Part shown: piece by piece, positions 44,751-56,668 of the stretch
Numbering within the stretch: the first letter of the stretch is position 1
Layout of the letters: every line of letters starts with the position of its first letter
Source of the DNA: Triglochin maritima
Taxonomy: Eukaryota > Streptophyta > Magnoliopsida > Alismatales > Juncaginaceae
Length of the DNA stretch: 64,000 bases
Reading direction: 5' to 3'
Assembly (NCBI GenBank): GCA_963682175.1
Contig: OY821790.1
Coordinates: 1,500,501 to 1,564,500 of the forward strand
Position numbers and translations under genes: made by a program
Notes under the pieces: model-generated
Told to the model about the DNA's origin: nothing
Seen by the model: the letters and a program-made list of their open reading frames with translations, nothing else
Database searches by the model: none

Positions 44751-46328
44751 CCCACTTTTGAGGTTGCCATTTGATGTCATTTGACAAATGAATATGGGAA
44801 CTTATTTTTGTACATAGTTATATTAAAAAAAAGAAAAAAAAGAAAAAAAAGTACAATAAAAAACTCCATGAGCGAGCATTGATTGTTGTGGGCCCCAACC
44901 CTTGTGTATTTGGGCCCCATATCTTTCACGTATTTGTATCCCTTCTTTAGCATCTCACAGGTTTTGAAGGAATTTGGGTTTGTGTCCATCAACATAACCA
45001 TGAACTTCCCTTTGTACTTCACGTTGGTGAGATCTTTTTTTCTTTCATGCATAAATCCATGTAGTATTTTGCTCACATTCATTGAGGATAATGCATAAAG
45101 TAGGTGTGGGGGGGTTTATGTGTGTACATAGTTGAGTCTTTTTCCTTTGATTTTGTTTTCTTTTGTGTGTATTGATAGGGTCATGTTTGTGTGCTGCATC
45201 TAATATCAATATATCTGCTTGCCATGATCCTTGGGTGAGTTGTCTTCTTTTGCTTGCCTAGTGCTTTAAATTTTTTTCATTTCTCTCAAAATCGTCATGT
45301 GTTTGTGAAAGAAAATGTTTTCTGGGTTTAGCATGTGCAAAACTGTTGAGAGACAAAGTAAAAAGAAAGCTCCCAAAATTGTCTTGAACTTGATGCATTA
45401 GGATTTCTAGTATAGTGGCTTTAGGTCTTATCAAGTCGTTAGGATGCATCCCGGTTTTCCCTCAGGAGGCGACTAATCATAGGGTTTTAGAACTCAAATA
45501 ATTAAAGAAGTCCACCTTGAATCTAGTGAGTCAATAATTCTTGTCTGTTAATATAAGGAAGTTTGTTGTAGTCAAGGACCCTTTAAATCTTGTTGTGAGA
45601 CATTAAGTATAGGGGTTTTGGTTCATGTGTAGATAAGAAATAAATGAGTAGGTGTTCTCTCTTCTCGCACGGCTCCTATAACTTAGGAAATTAGGTCTGA
45701 GGGGACTTTGTGTTTGGTGCTTTCGGGTTATCTGACTTGGGATGCACCGACCAAACTCCCGTTACACGGGTGGTAGAGATTGCCCTATGTGGAGATGTTG
45801 GGAAAGGTGTACGTGATAGTGTAAGTCCTTATAGGCAATGATGCACGAAACTTGACCCTGGGACAATCAAACACCAACTAGGCAGAAAAAAAGAACCATA
45901 ATGGACTTTACATTTTGTATCACTTGAGAATGTTTAGGTTGTCCATGTCTTTCACTTAAGTCCTTAATTAACTTTCACGAATGACTCATTAGGCTAGGTG
46001 TGTGGACTGATTACATCTATAGAGGCGGCCCGTAGAATTACCGTATCCAATTATCGACAAAAATGAGTCCATCGAGTCCAGTTTCTAGATTGAATAATGC
46101 ATCTATGTTCGGATTTTGTGAGTATATCCGTTGAAAACCCTCAGGAGACAACACTCCTCATCCTTGGCGACAAGGAGGTTTAACGGCTTGTTGCACGTGC
46201 TAAGTGCAACCGTGATTCCTACGAAAGTTAGTTAGGATTTCCCTATTTTTCGTATGCTTTTTCCTTTCTTTCATTTTTCTCTTTCTTTGTTTTGCTCAGG
46301 ACTAGCAAAAGTTAGGTGTGGGTTTATT
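44751..46328 (+). other. E3 3' tail
   Basis: Non-coding, co-linear with the E2 tail from about 45080 on. Contains an A-rich run (44825-44862), the internal G-run AGGTGTGGGGGGGT (45102-45115), the stem-loop GTTGCAC...GTGCAAC (46190-46210) and the polypurine tract (46314-46328). Confidence 0.8.
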
Positions 46329-47746
46329 TGATTGACATCATATCATGCATATATTTGTGTCTTATATCCATTATCTTGAACCTAAATAATGCTACGTAAC
46401 GAGTTTTATGTTTGAGTTTCAGGAATAAACAAGATTGAGGAGAAGAGGCATAAAAGGACTCAAAAGCAAGGAAAATGACAAAGTTGCAAGACTTATGGAC
46501 TGAGATGAAAGAGAGAAGGACCCAGATGTAAAACCAAAATGATCAAAGCGCAAATCAAGAAGCTCCACACCTTAATGAGGAGTATTTTGGCAATTAAATC
46601 TGGGTCCAACCATCAACAACCAAATCGGGTTCATCAAACACCAAGAAATCAAATCCAAATCAAGCCACCCGAAACCTGACCCTAGCAAGCCCATTTGGAC
46701 AGCCAAGTGGCTGTCCCAGACCGCCAATTGGCGGTCCATTTTGTCCCAAATTACACATGATTCGGTCGGTTGGGTAATTATGTTGTATTGAGTCCATTTG
46801 TGGTATGCGTTTTAGTCCCATATCGGGGGATTGTCCTGAATTACCTTTTTCCATACCTATTTATAGAACTCTTCCTCTCCTTTTGTATTCACCCATTGCT
46901 TGGTGGCATTCTCTCTACTTTGAGTAACAGTCTTGAAACAAAAACTCAAGGTGGAGAAGAATGCCACTTGCATTGTGAGTCATGTTAATAAAATATTTTT
47001 TCTTAGTTTCTTTTAATATTGTCTTATCTTTTAATTCTTGCATGCTTCTTTAGAGTAATTTTCTTTCATTTAGCTTCTTTAATATTTCTTGTTTGCTTAG
47101 TTTAACTGCCTTTCATTAGAATGTTTTGTTTTGTTAATGTAGTTTGTAGTGTAATGATTAGTGAGTAGTTTCATCCCCTTTGGGGGTGGAGTAGATGTTT
47201 ATACATGTTATGTAGATGGAATGAATGCTAAACATTGTTGTATGTGAGAAATGTTAGTATGCTTGTTTGAATTAATGAGAACACCTAACTTGATGGTTTC
47301 TGCCATAATGTTTAGGTACATTCCATGCTTGTTTATGTTCCTAATAACAAACTTGTCATGCTCATATTAATCACGTAGGTTAGTTCTTTGAATGATAGGT
47401 CTTGCCGTTAGGTACTTCTTATGCATTAACAAACACTAACTACACTTGAGCTTATTGTATGCATTCGCCACACTTATCTCATGTGTACACACACTCCACC
47501 CCTTAGGGGTTTTCCATTCCTGATTTCTATCTTCTTTTATTAGTTGCTTAGTTTACTTCGTTTTGTGCTTTCATTTCCTCCTTTCTAGTTTACTAGTTTA
47601 GTGTCGTTTAATCAAACCTTTCTCTCCTTTCTTTCCCACTCGCCTTTGAACAAACTAAAGTCGACACACCTCCCTGTGGATCGACCCGTATTTGATACCG
47701 CTTCAACACGGCCGTGCACTTGCGGTTTATCAAAACGTATAAATCA
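46329..47746 (+). repeat. E3 3' LTR
   Basis: Starts TGATTGACATC, ends ATAAATCA (end inferred from length and the CA terminus). U3 is of E1 type (CATCAACAACCAAATCGGG). Palindromes: GGACAGCCA-AG-TGGCTGTCC (46697-46716) and GACCGCCAATTGGCGGTC (46719-46736). The 3' half is nearly identical to the 5' LTR. Confidence 0.87.
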
Positions 47747-48079
47747 CAATTGAACGTCGATGCAACTTATCGAGGCCAAAAGAATATATATTATTTTAAG
47801 TGGAAGGGACACAAGGTGGCAATTGCACCCAGTAAGATCAAGATGATGGAACCAAATTCTATTCAACCCAAGAAGACTCTCTTGACACTATCCAATGGTG
47901 GAAAAAAGTTTGTACGTGAGAGGCGAGGGTCGAGAGGGGTGTTCGTGCTCATTACCAAGAATACGCTCATCACCTCAGTCAAGAGATGTGTTCACCCACC
48001 AATGGTTCCCATATACCCCAATCATGACTTGAGGCCGAGTCCTTTCGAAGACGGAGGGACTGATGAAAGACGTGGTTAG
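47747..48079 (+). pseudogene. gypsy-3 protease-RT linker fragment
   Basis: LNVDATYRGQKNIYYFKWKGHKVAIAPSKIKMMEP is the segment that follows 'GRPW' at the protease C-terminus in chromoviruses. It continues gypsy-3 in the same orientation as 34850-36296. The following 60 residues are charged and unrecognised. RT, RNase H and integrase are missing: the sequence goes from here straight into the 3' LTR, so gypsy-3 had lost pol (deletion or a non-autonomous form). Confidence 0.75.
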
Positions 48080-48411
48080 GAGCTCGTGCATGGAGAAGTT
48101 ACTACAAGCCAGGCACGAGGACTGCATGGTGATTCTTGAGGACTATGGGGCCATGATGCAAATTACCCAAGAGGTTGAATTGCGTTGCTTACATGATGTG
48201 CATTGATGATTTCAATTTGTTTTAATGTGTACGCGTTATAGTTTGTTTTTAGTGTGTGGTTACGTTAGAACGTGGGTGTTAAGGTGTTCTTAGTGATAGG
48301 GCGTCATGTTAGTGTGTGTGTGTGTGGGGGGGGGGTTATTTAAGTTAACGTCTCTTTTGTAAATAGTACACTTTCGAATTCAATCTCAATACAAGTTTTC
48401 CGTGTGAATTC
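48077..48411 (+). repeat. gypsy-3 3' LTR, truncated
   Basis: Matches 34289-34640. It is cut at 48411 by the copia LTR beginning TGTTTGATG. Contains a (TG)n(G)n run at 48312-48337, which is shorter in the 5' LTR. Confidence 0.8.
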
Positions 48412-50014
48412 TGTTTGATGATCGATCACTAATCTAGGGGGTTGAATAGATTATGTCCTAATTTTTTTAAAGAATTGCACAATTGAAATAGTAAGAGAAA
48501 GGTCGCAAATCACAAGATGACTTCGGAGATTTATAGAGGTTCGATCACACCACCGTCATCTAGTCCTGTCCTCAAGTTCTGATCGCTCCTCCGATCCCTA
48601 CTTGAGAATTCACTATTATCTTTGTTCCGGATCGAAGATAAACCCTCTTACAATTGAAGCCTTGTGAACACCTTCGCCTTCTCGGATCTCCTCTCACAAC
48701 TCGAGAGGGTGCATCCTCGAAGCTTTACAACACAATGGAAATTGAAAAAAGTTGTTGAACTCTATCTTGAATGCACTCAAGGATTGGAATTGAGCTTGGA
48801 GTGAATTTAATGGATGTTTGAGAGTTGGTGGAGCTTTGAAGGCTTGGAGAATGAGAGCACAGGAGTATGAAAGATTTTCGCTTGTAGAGTATTGAATGTG
48901 TCTCTTAAATGAAGCTTATATAGCCTTCAAAACAAATAGAGCCGTTATGGTGAGTTGGTGAAGTTTGGACCAATAAGAAACAAGAAGTGACTTAAGCTCG
49001 GGCAGAAGTCATAGCATATTCGGTCGACCGGAAAACCAACGGTAGTCCAACAAGATGTGGGTGTATTGATCAGATTGAAGAACTCGGTTGACCGACTACG
49101 TGTCGGATAACCGTTCACCATCTTCCGGTAACTTTTTCATAATATCGACCAATTAAATTCGGTTAATCGAGAAAACTTCGGTTCACTGTTCCAATTGGAC
49201 AACAGAGAATTGTTGTGCTTTGGTGATCTTGTTCGGTAGACCGTGGAATGATCGGTTGACCGATACAAGTACGGGTTTCTGTTGACAGTGGTTGGGATAT
49301 TGGTTTATCAATAACGGTCAAAATCTTACGTGGAAAATAGTCGTTACGTTTTGATTAACAACAAGTATTCGGTAAATTGAAGGGTACTTGGTAGACCGAT
49401 AAAGGACATTTCAAAGGTTGTTGCTAAACGACAAAAGATAAGTCTGTTGGAGATAGTTTGTGCCACATGGGCCAATAGGATGAAATCATTAGGCTAAAAG
49501 ACACATGTAAAGTTCAAGTGACCGATACCTATTCGGTAGACCGAATTAAGATATCCAGAGAAGGTCCAAAGCTACTGAGTAGAATGGAACGGTTGACCGG
49601 GTAGCTTTCGATAATCCGAAACAAGGATTCCAGGAAATATCAAGTGGTTACTGACTCTAAGAACACGGTTCATCGAGGATAACTTTGTCATCCGTTTGGA
49701 ACAAGTTCGGTAGACCGAGAGGCAAACGGTCGACCGACAAAGACGGATTTATCCTTTTGTGCATCAAGTGTACAGTTGATCATATAACTCAAATAAATAG
49801 AAAATTACATATGAAGTCCTTGAGCTTTGATTACAAATCTTGAGCCTTGATCTTCAAGTTGATTAGTCCCTTGGTTTGAGCACCTACATTGTTTGGAATA
49901 CACAATATCTATGCAATTTGACAATATGATGTGTGTCATGTGCTAATTGGAGTTGTGCATAATATTAGTTTGTTAATCATCAAAATTAAGATTAAAGAGG
50001 CAAAAAAGGCAACA
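48412..50014 (-). repeat. 3' LTR of SIRE/Maximus-type copia
   Basis: On the minus strand it starts TGTTGCCTTTTTTGCC at 50014, directly after the purine tract CAAAAAGGGGAAAT that is typical of SIRE elements. Its other end matches the 5' LTR remnant at 56501-56668. The length is about 1.6 kb. It contains about 10 GGTCGACCG/GGTAGACCG motifs at 49020-49740. Confidence 0.85.
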
Positions 50015-50356
50015 ATTTCCCCTTTTTGACGATGACAACTAATGTCAAATTGTGTAAGTGCTCCCCCTATCAATATGCATAAGATATGATAACTCCCCCT
50101 TACTAAGTGCATGAATTTCACATATTTGATTTAAGCATGTTATAGTCCATTTTTCTCCCCCTTTTGACATCCATCAAAAATAATTATTCAATCAAAGTTT
50201 GAGACAAAAAGACACACAATATGGAAATGAAATTGCATTGCTGAAAGGGAAGATAAGGCACAAAACCGATACAAAAGCAAACAAACCAAAGCAAATGACA
50301 AACTAAACAAACACGACAAAAAAACAATAAGCAAACAAGAAACCATAATAGTCTAA
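50015..50356 (-). other. SIRE 3' non-coding region
   Basis: Two further G-rich purine tracts on the minus strand (near 50063 and 50155, AAAAGGGGGAG) lie between the env-position ORF and the LTR. No ORF. Confidence 0.6.
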
Positions 50357-51075
50357 TTGTCCGGCTTGTTCATGCTTCGAAGAATATCCATGATGTCATT
50401 TCGGGGGTCAAGAAAGGCTTGGCGAGAATCTCCAACCACACGAATTTGGTTGTTGAGCTCGTTGAGCGAGTTCTACGTCGCCAACTGAAAAGATTGAAAA
50501 GACCTCCACCTACACAAATTGACTCAGAGAACCACAAACCTCCTCCCAAGAGAGGTTGTAGATATCATCACCGACACAAGGAAGTCCGATGATCTCTGAT
50601 AGAAGAGATGCTGTGAGAGTGGAAGAGACGTTATTGATTAGAGTGGTAAGCGCCGTTTGAGTTCCATCAAGGGTGGAAGTCTCCCGGAGATTGGCATAAA
50701 TTGACGACAAGCTTCTACAGAGAAAGGGACCGGAAGTTTGTCATGAAAGAAAACTCCAAGGTGATCAACGGTGAGATAGGTGGAGAGACCAATCGACTCA
50801 AAATCTTTGATAAAGATGTTCCGCTCCGGAATTGGATTGTCACCACTAATAGTGTAGTAGTGTTCCTCTGCCTTAAGATTGTAGAAGATGCCATTGTTGA
50901 AAGGGCGATGATATTTGTCAACGTGTTCGTTCGCCGGATTTGTAGAAGAAGAAGGTATGTCGGGGTTGAGTCTCGTCTTCTTTTCCAGAGGAACGAGTTT
51001 CTTGCCTTTCTTTGTTGTCAGTTGTTTGGTTGGTTCCGCGGTCTTCTTACATGCACGGATTTTTCTTGGACCCAT
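50357..51075 (-). pseudogene. SIRE env-position ORF, 'putative plant transposon protein' type
   Basis: Minus strand, starting MGPRKIRACKKTAEPTKQ with a basic N-terminus. KDFESIGLSTYLTVDHLGVFFHDKLPVPFSVEACRQF is followed, after a one-base frame change near 50697, by YANLRETSTLDG...SLLSEIIGLPCVGDD. The pattern of a ...F-Y-A-N-L motif followed by a V/L-rich segment and an 'I-x-x-I-I-G-L-P' motif is that of the plant transposon protein domain also seen in the E2 3' ORF. A final stretch near 50360-50500 (NELNNQIRVVGDSRQAF, ending MNKPDN) could be a short coiled coil. No transmembrane span. The frameshift and stop near 50510 mark decay. Confidence 0.6.
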
Positions 51076-51767
51076 AGGGAATGAAGAATATTTGAGGAAG
51101 AGAGGAAAGGTTTGTGAAGAGAGAAAGGGGAGGATGCAAGAGTTTCCTTTGGGGATGATAGAAGTGAAAGAGGGGATCCAAATATATAGAAGATGGAAGA
51201 TTTGAAACATAAAAACTCGTGTCCAACGGTCATCCATAAGTGTCTCGCAGGACCGTTGGACCAGCTCAAACGGCTAGAAAAAGCAATAACTTGGACGACC
51301 GAACGGGCTTCGGTGTATTGCAATAAGGACGACAGTAAGAGAAGAAGATTTACTAGATCTTGATAACGGATGATCGAACCTGGAATGGTCGTCCGTTCGA
51401 AAATAAACGGGGCAGTTCAAAATTGCCACAACGGTCATCCGATTCAAAATCAGATACCCAATAAAGTCGAAAAGATCCATTTAAGAAGGGGTCAACAAAG
51501 AATTAAAAAAAAACCCATACGAGTTGGTCGTCCGAGATAAATTCGGATAGCCGTTGGAATGTGAACAAGGAAGTTTATAATATTAACAAACGAAACACTT
51601 TGGTCAACTGGATATATAACGGTGTACCGTGAAGGCGAGTCCAGACCAAGTCCAGATACCTGTTCAGACAACCTTCGGTTAAACGAACCATGTTCGGTCA
51701 TCCGTCTGGTTCAGACAAACAACACAAACAAGCAATACAAGCAATGATTCTTAAGCAAAAAATTGAA
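51076..51767 (-). other. SIRE spacer between RNase H and env-position ORF
   Basis: No credible ORF. Contains several CGGTCATCCG/GGTCGTCCG motifs (51223-51710), related to the TCGACCG motif of the LTR. Confidence 0.5.
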
Positions 51768-54700
51768 TTATGATATTTCTTTAGCACTACACATACCTAG
51801 TTCTTGTCTAATCTTATCAAGTTGATCAACATTTAAGGGTTTTGTAAATATTTCTGCTAATTGATCATTTGTTGAAATGAATTTCAATTGAATAACACCT
51901 TTAAGAGCATGATCTCTAAGAAAATGATGGTGAACATCTATATGCTTGGTTCTTGAATGAAGAATTGGATATTTAGATAGGTGTATAGCACTTGTATTAT
52001 CACAAAACATGGGTATAGTGTGAAACTCAAGTCTCAAATTTTTGAGGGTTTGCCTCATCCACAGAATTTGGGCACAACAACATCTGGCGGCCACATACTC
52101 GGCTTCGGTTGTTGAGAGTGCAACACTATTTTGCTTCTTACTAAACCAAGAAACCAAAGATTTACCCAAAAATTGACATGTCCCACTAGTACTTTTCCGA
52201 TCGGATTTGCATTCGGCATAATCGGCATCACTATAGGTAAGAACTCAAAAGATCGAGTTTGGGATAAAATAATCCAAAATCACAAGTAGCTTTCCAATAT
52301 CGAAAAATCCATTTCAACGCATGCAAATGAGATTCTTTAGGACAAGATTGAAAATGAGAACAATGGCAAACACTAAATATAATATCAGGTCTACTAGCGG
52401 TTAAATAAAGAAGTGAACCAATCATACCTCGATACTTTTTATTGTTAACTTCTTTGCCTTCTTCATCTTTATCCAATTTCAAGCTTGTGCTCATAGGAGT
52501 ATTGTGAGGTTTGCTATCTTCATATCCAAATCTTTTGAGTAGTTCTCTTGTGTCTTTGATTTGGTTGATGAAGTTCCCCTCCAAAGTTTGCTTGATTTGG
52601 AGTCCAAAGAAGAAGTTGAGTTCACTCATGAAGCTCATTTCAAATTCACCTTGCATAGACTTTGAAAATTCTTGGCATAGACAATCATTAGTAGCACCGA
52701 ATATAATGTCATCAACATATATTTGTACGATTAATAAATCTTTATCTTTGGTCTTAGTAAATAATATGGTGTCAACTTTTCTCACAATGAATCCATTTTC
52801 AAGCAAGAAGGTCTTCAACCTTTCATACCAAGCTCTAGGAGCTTGCTTAAGCCCTAAAGAACCTTCTTAAGCTTGAATACATGATCCGGGTATGTTTCAT
52901 TCACAAAGTCGGGTGGTTGTTTAACATAAACTTCTTCCATAATAAAACCATTCAAAAATGTACTTTTAACATCCATTTTAAAGAGTTTAAAATCCATGTA
53001 TGATGCATAGGCTAATAACATTCTAATTGCTTCTAATCGAGTTACTGGAGCATAAGTTTAATCAAAGTCGATGCCTTCCTCTTGGTTGTAATCTTGAGTG
53101 ACCAATCGAGCTTTGTTTCTAACCACTTGCCCGGATTCATCTAGTTTGTTTCGAAAAACCCACTTAGTGCCTATTATCGTTTGATCTTTGGGTCTCCGAA
53201 CAAGCTCCCAAATATCATTACGAATGAATTGGTTCAACTCTTCATGCATAGCTATTAACCAAATTTCATCATCACATGCTTCTTCTATTTTCTTAGGTTC
53301 AATTTGAGATATAAATGCATAAGTCACATACAACAAGAGCATTAGACATAGTAACAATTCCCTTTGATACATCACCAATTACAAGATCCTTAGAAAGCTC
53401 TTGTTTTTCTTGAGATGTCTCATTGGGTTGTCTTGAGATGTTACATTTCGAATATGATCAATAAGTTCTTCATCAAGGTCAGAATTATCCTTACACAGTT
53501 CTTCTTGAAGCTGAACATGCATGGATTCTTCTACACAACTAGTTCTCTTGTTATATACTCGATATGCTTTACTCCTACTTGAATATCCCAAAAATATGGC
53601 TTCATCGGATTTAGCATCAAATTTGTCTAAATTATCCTTGGTATTGAGAACAAAATATTCAGAACCAAAAGCTTTGAAATAGGAATTTTTCGGTGGTTTA
53701 CCAAACTAAAGCTCAAAAGGAGTTTTGTTTAAATTTGGTCGAATCAAAACAAGGTTAAGAATGTAACAAGCGGTGTTAACCGCTTCACACCAAAAATACT
53801 TTGGTAAATCATTTTCACAAAGCATTGTTCTTGACATTTCTTGAAGAGTTCTATTCTTTCTTTCAACTACCCCATTTTGTTGAGGAGTTCTTGGGAAAGA
53901 AAATGTATGTTCAATGCCATGAGAATCACAAAATTCTTCAAACCCTTCATTTTCAAATTCGCCACCATGATCACTATAAATTTTCAAAATCAAAGACCCT
54001 TTTTCTCTTTGAATTCGTTTTGCAAATTTTTCAAATTCCTTAAAAGTTTCATTCTTATTGGCAAGAAACAAAACCCAAGTAAATCGAGTAAAATCGTCAA
54101 TGATAATAAATGCATATCTCTTGCCACCTAGACTAAAGGTTCTAGATGGACCAAAAAGATCCATATGCAAGAGTTCCAAAGGTTTTGAAGTAGAAACCAT
54201 GTTAATTGATTTTAAAGAACTTTTAAATTGTTTTCCAAATTCACAAGCATTGCAAAGCTTATTATTCTTGAAATCCAATTTGGACAATCCTCTTACCATT
54301 CAAATTTAACAAGTTTATGAAGTTGTCTCATACTAATGTGGCCTAACCTCTTTTGGCATAACCAACATTCGTTATTTGAAGCAACTAAGCATGTTTCTTT
54401 AGAGAATGAGTCAATGCTATCAACATGCACAACATAAACATTTCCATATCTATAGCCTTTAAAAGTGGTTTCAAAACTTAGTTTAGAGATTATATATACA
54501 ATGGGTTGATCAAAACGCACTAAGAATCTCTTATCGGTTAATTGACTCACACTAAGCAAATTATATTTTAAACCATCCACAAGAAGCACATGTTGTATTT
54601 GGGAATTAGAATCATTACCAACATCGCCGATGCCAATAATGTGACCTTTAGAATTATCCCCAAATGTGACGGTTCCACCTTCTTTGATTTCAATGTTTTG

Positions 54701-54771
54701 AACATAGAGTGGTCTCCCATCATGTGCCTCGAACATCCACTATCCACGATCCACTTCCCCTTCCTTTTCAC
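51768..54771 (-). pseudogene. SIRE pol (protease, integrase, RT, RNase H), broken frames
   Basis: Minus strand order: protease KGKWIVDSGCSRHMMGD (54760), GAG-pre-integrase (CWLCQKRLGHISMRQLHKL), integrase with ACEFGKQFK, LLHMDLFGP, DHGGEFEN and QNGVVERKNRTL (54300-53880), then RT: IGTKWVFRNKLDESGQVVRNKARLV (near 53140), YVDDIIFGATND (near 52710), and RNase H STTEAEYVAA...CDNTSAIHLSKYPILHSRTKHID (52110-51920). The integrase and RNase H segments are long open blocks. Frame breaks occur near 54300, 53700, 53380, 53055, 52850 and 52230. The closing NDQLAEIFTKPL is a SIRE/copia hallmark. Confidence 0.92.
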
Positions 54772-54820
54772 CTACATCCAAAGAAGAAGAAGAAAATTTT
54801 GGTACCCATATTTGTTTCGG

Positions 54821-56457
54821 TCATTTGGGGTTAGTTTTAGGTACCCAAACTTGTTTGGTTCTAGGTACCCAAACATTTGAATAAAATTTTCTTTTCACTA
54901 CACCATTTGAAGCATGCATAAAATAACTCTTAGAATTTTTCTTTTCATTTTTGTATCCTAAGGCATGCTTTTGTAATGATTGAATTTGGGTACCAAGTAA
55001 TATGTCTAGCATTTTCTTTCCTCTTGTGAATTTCTCAAGATTGATTTTCAATTGCTTATTGCATTATCTAAGATCATGTATTTCTTTTCATAAGATTCAT
55101 CATTAAGTTATTTTAAACTATTATTTTCCAAGACAAGCTTATCAACTTCATTTGATAATGATTCATTTAAGCAAGCTAGATCATGATTAGCTTTCCTAGA
55201 TAGTTTACTCTTATGCCTTAATAGTTCACATTTTTCGAGCAATTAATGAAAGGCATCAAGTAATTCATCATATGAGTTTGATTCCTGAGTTGAGAGTACC
55301 TCTTTTTCTACATCTTTGGCGACATTGAAAGTGTTGGACTCGTCTTGCTCGTTTGATGAAGATGCACTACCCAATTCTCCATTGACTTCTTCCTGAGTGT
55401 AGAGACATAGATGAGCTTTTTCATTGTCCGATTCACTTGAAGAACCGGAGGATGAATCAGATGATCCATCCCAAGTTGTCTTGAGGGCCTTTTTCTTCTC
55501 CTTATACTTCTTTTCTCTTCTTTTGAACCTCCTTTCTTTTTCCTCATTTTCTCTTCTTTTTTTCTCTTTTCTTTCCTTGGATTGGAATAAGGGACAATCT
55601 TTTTTATATGTCCAACTTTATCACATCCATAACAAATAGGACCTTTTGAGCTCTCTCCATCATCCCTTCTCTTTCTTTGAAATTTCTCTTTCACCCAATG
55701 CTTCTTGAATCTCTTAACCATCATTGCAAGCTCTTCATCACTCTCCTCGTTGTCCGACTTTTTGGATTCAAAGCTAGCCTTGAGAGCAAATACTTTTTCT
55801 TTCTTTTTTGAGCTCTCCAACTTTTTTCTCTCATTCATTTGAATCTCATAATCCATAAGGCTTCCAATGAGATCCTTCATTGACAATGTGTTGAGATCTT
55901 GAGCCTCCTCAATGGCAGTTGTCTTTTTCCCAATCACTTGAGAGAGATTGAAGAATCTTCCGCACCTTGTCGCCTTCATTCACCTTCTTAGCAAGACTTT
56001 TTCAAATTGTTAGTAATCTCGGTGAAGCGAGTGTTCATCTCGTTTATACTTTCATCGGGTTGCATATTGAATAATTCATATTTGCGCACAAATATATCAA
56101 CCATAGTTTCTTTCATTCTAGATTGTACTTCATGACGACATTCAAGTAATTTCCATATTTCATAAACAGCATCACATCCGCTATGCTACCATATTCTTGA
56201 GTATCCACTCCACAAGCAAATATGTTCATGAGTTTAGCATTCATCTCGGCATTAGCAATTATTTGATTGGTTAATGTTGCTAAATGTTCACTAGTGGGTG
56301 GAACATATTTACTACTAAGAAATATCCAATTTTTTAAGGAAATTGATTGGATGTAGATCCTCATTCTATTCTTCCAATGTGCATAATTATTCCCGGTAAG
56401 GAAATGGGGTCTAATGGTAGATAATCCTTCTCTAAGTTGATTAGTGTTACTCTCCAT
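54821..56457 (-). pseudogene. SIRE gag, broken frames
   Basis: Starts MESNTNQLREGLSTIRPHFLTGNNYAHWK at 56457 (minus), the typical N-terminus of SIRE Gag. Frame breaks lie near 56110 and 55980. LSMKDLIGSLMDYEIQMNERK and a lysine-rich KVFALKASFESKKSDNEESDEE segment follow. The zinc knuckle near 55620 reads CYGCDKVGHIKK and then loses its last Cys through a shift in an A-run. From 55300 to 54821 a poorly conserved coiled-coil-like C-terminal region leads toward the protease. Confidence 0.85.
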
Positions 56458-56486
56458 GGCTAAATGGATTAGATGAGTAAACTTAT

Positions 56487-56498
56487 GCTCTGATACGA
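56487..56498 (-). other. SIRE primer binding site (iMet type, altered)
   Basis: Reverse complement of GCTCTGATACGA gives TCGTATCAGAGC, close to TGGTATCAGAGC, two bases from the LTR end at 56501. Confidence 0.75.
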
Positions 56499-56500
56499 AA

Positions 56501-56668
56501 TGTAAGATGATCAATCACTAATTTAGAGGGGGGTGAATAGATTATGTCCTAATTTTCTTAAACAATTGTACAATTGAAATAGTAAGAGAAAGGTGCAAAC
56601 CACAAGATGACTCCGGAAATTTATAAAGGTTCGGTCACACCACTGTGATCTAGTCCTCTCCTCAATCA
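56501..56668 (-). repeat. SIRE 5' LTR remnant
   Basis: TGTAAGATGATCAATCAC and the next 165 bp match the start of the copy at 48412. The remaining roughly 1.4 kb (U3 and R) are absent. Confidence 0.83.

Larger units (their letters stand above)
40800..47746 (+). mobile_element. E3: non-autonomous Athila-type element with a single chimeric ORF
   Basis: 6.95 kb: 5' LTR (40800-42144), damaged PBS, leader, one 499-codon ORF, tail and 3' LTR (46329-47746). It lacks protease, RNase H, integrase and nearly all RT. Leader and tail follow those of E2. Its two LTRs agree in their 3' halves but have different U3 regions, so it is mosaic. I see no convincing target duplication: the left flank (ATAAA) is copia gag and the right flank (CAATT) is gypsy-3. 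Confidence 0.9.

Noticed and set aside
40795..47743. ATAAA on both sides of E3 as a target duplication
   Set aside because: The right ATAAA lies inside the LTR end when aligned with the E1 and E2 LTRs (ending AAATCA at 47746), so the match is likely chance.
48312..48337. TG/G run as a telomere-like or quadruplex element
   Set aside because: It is a simple-sequence expansion in the gypsy-3 LTR; the 5' LTR has only a shorter G-run.
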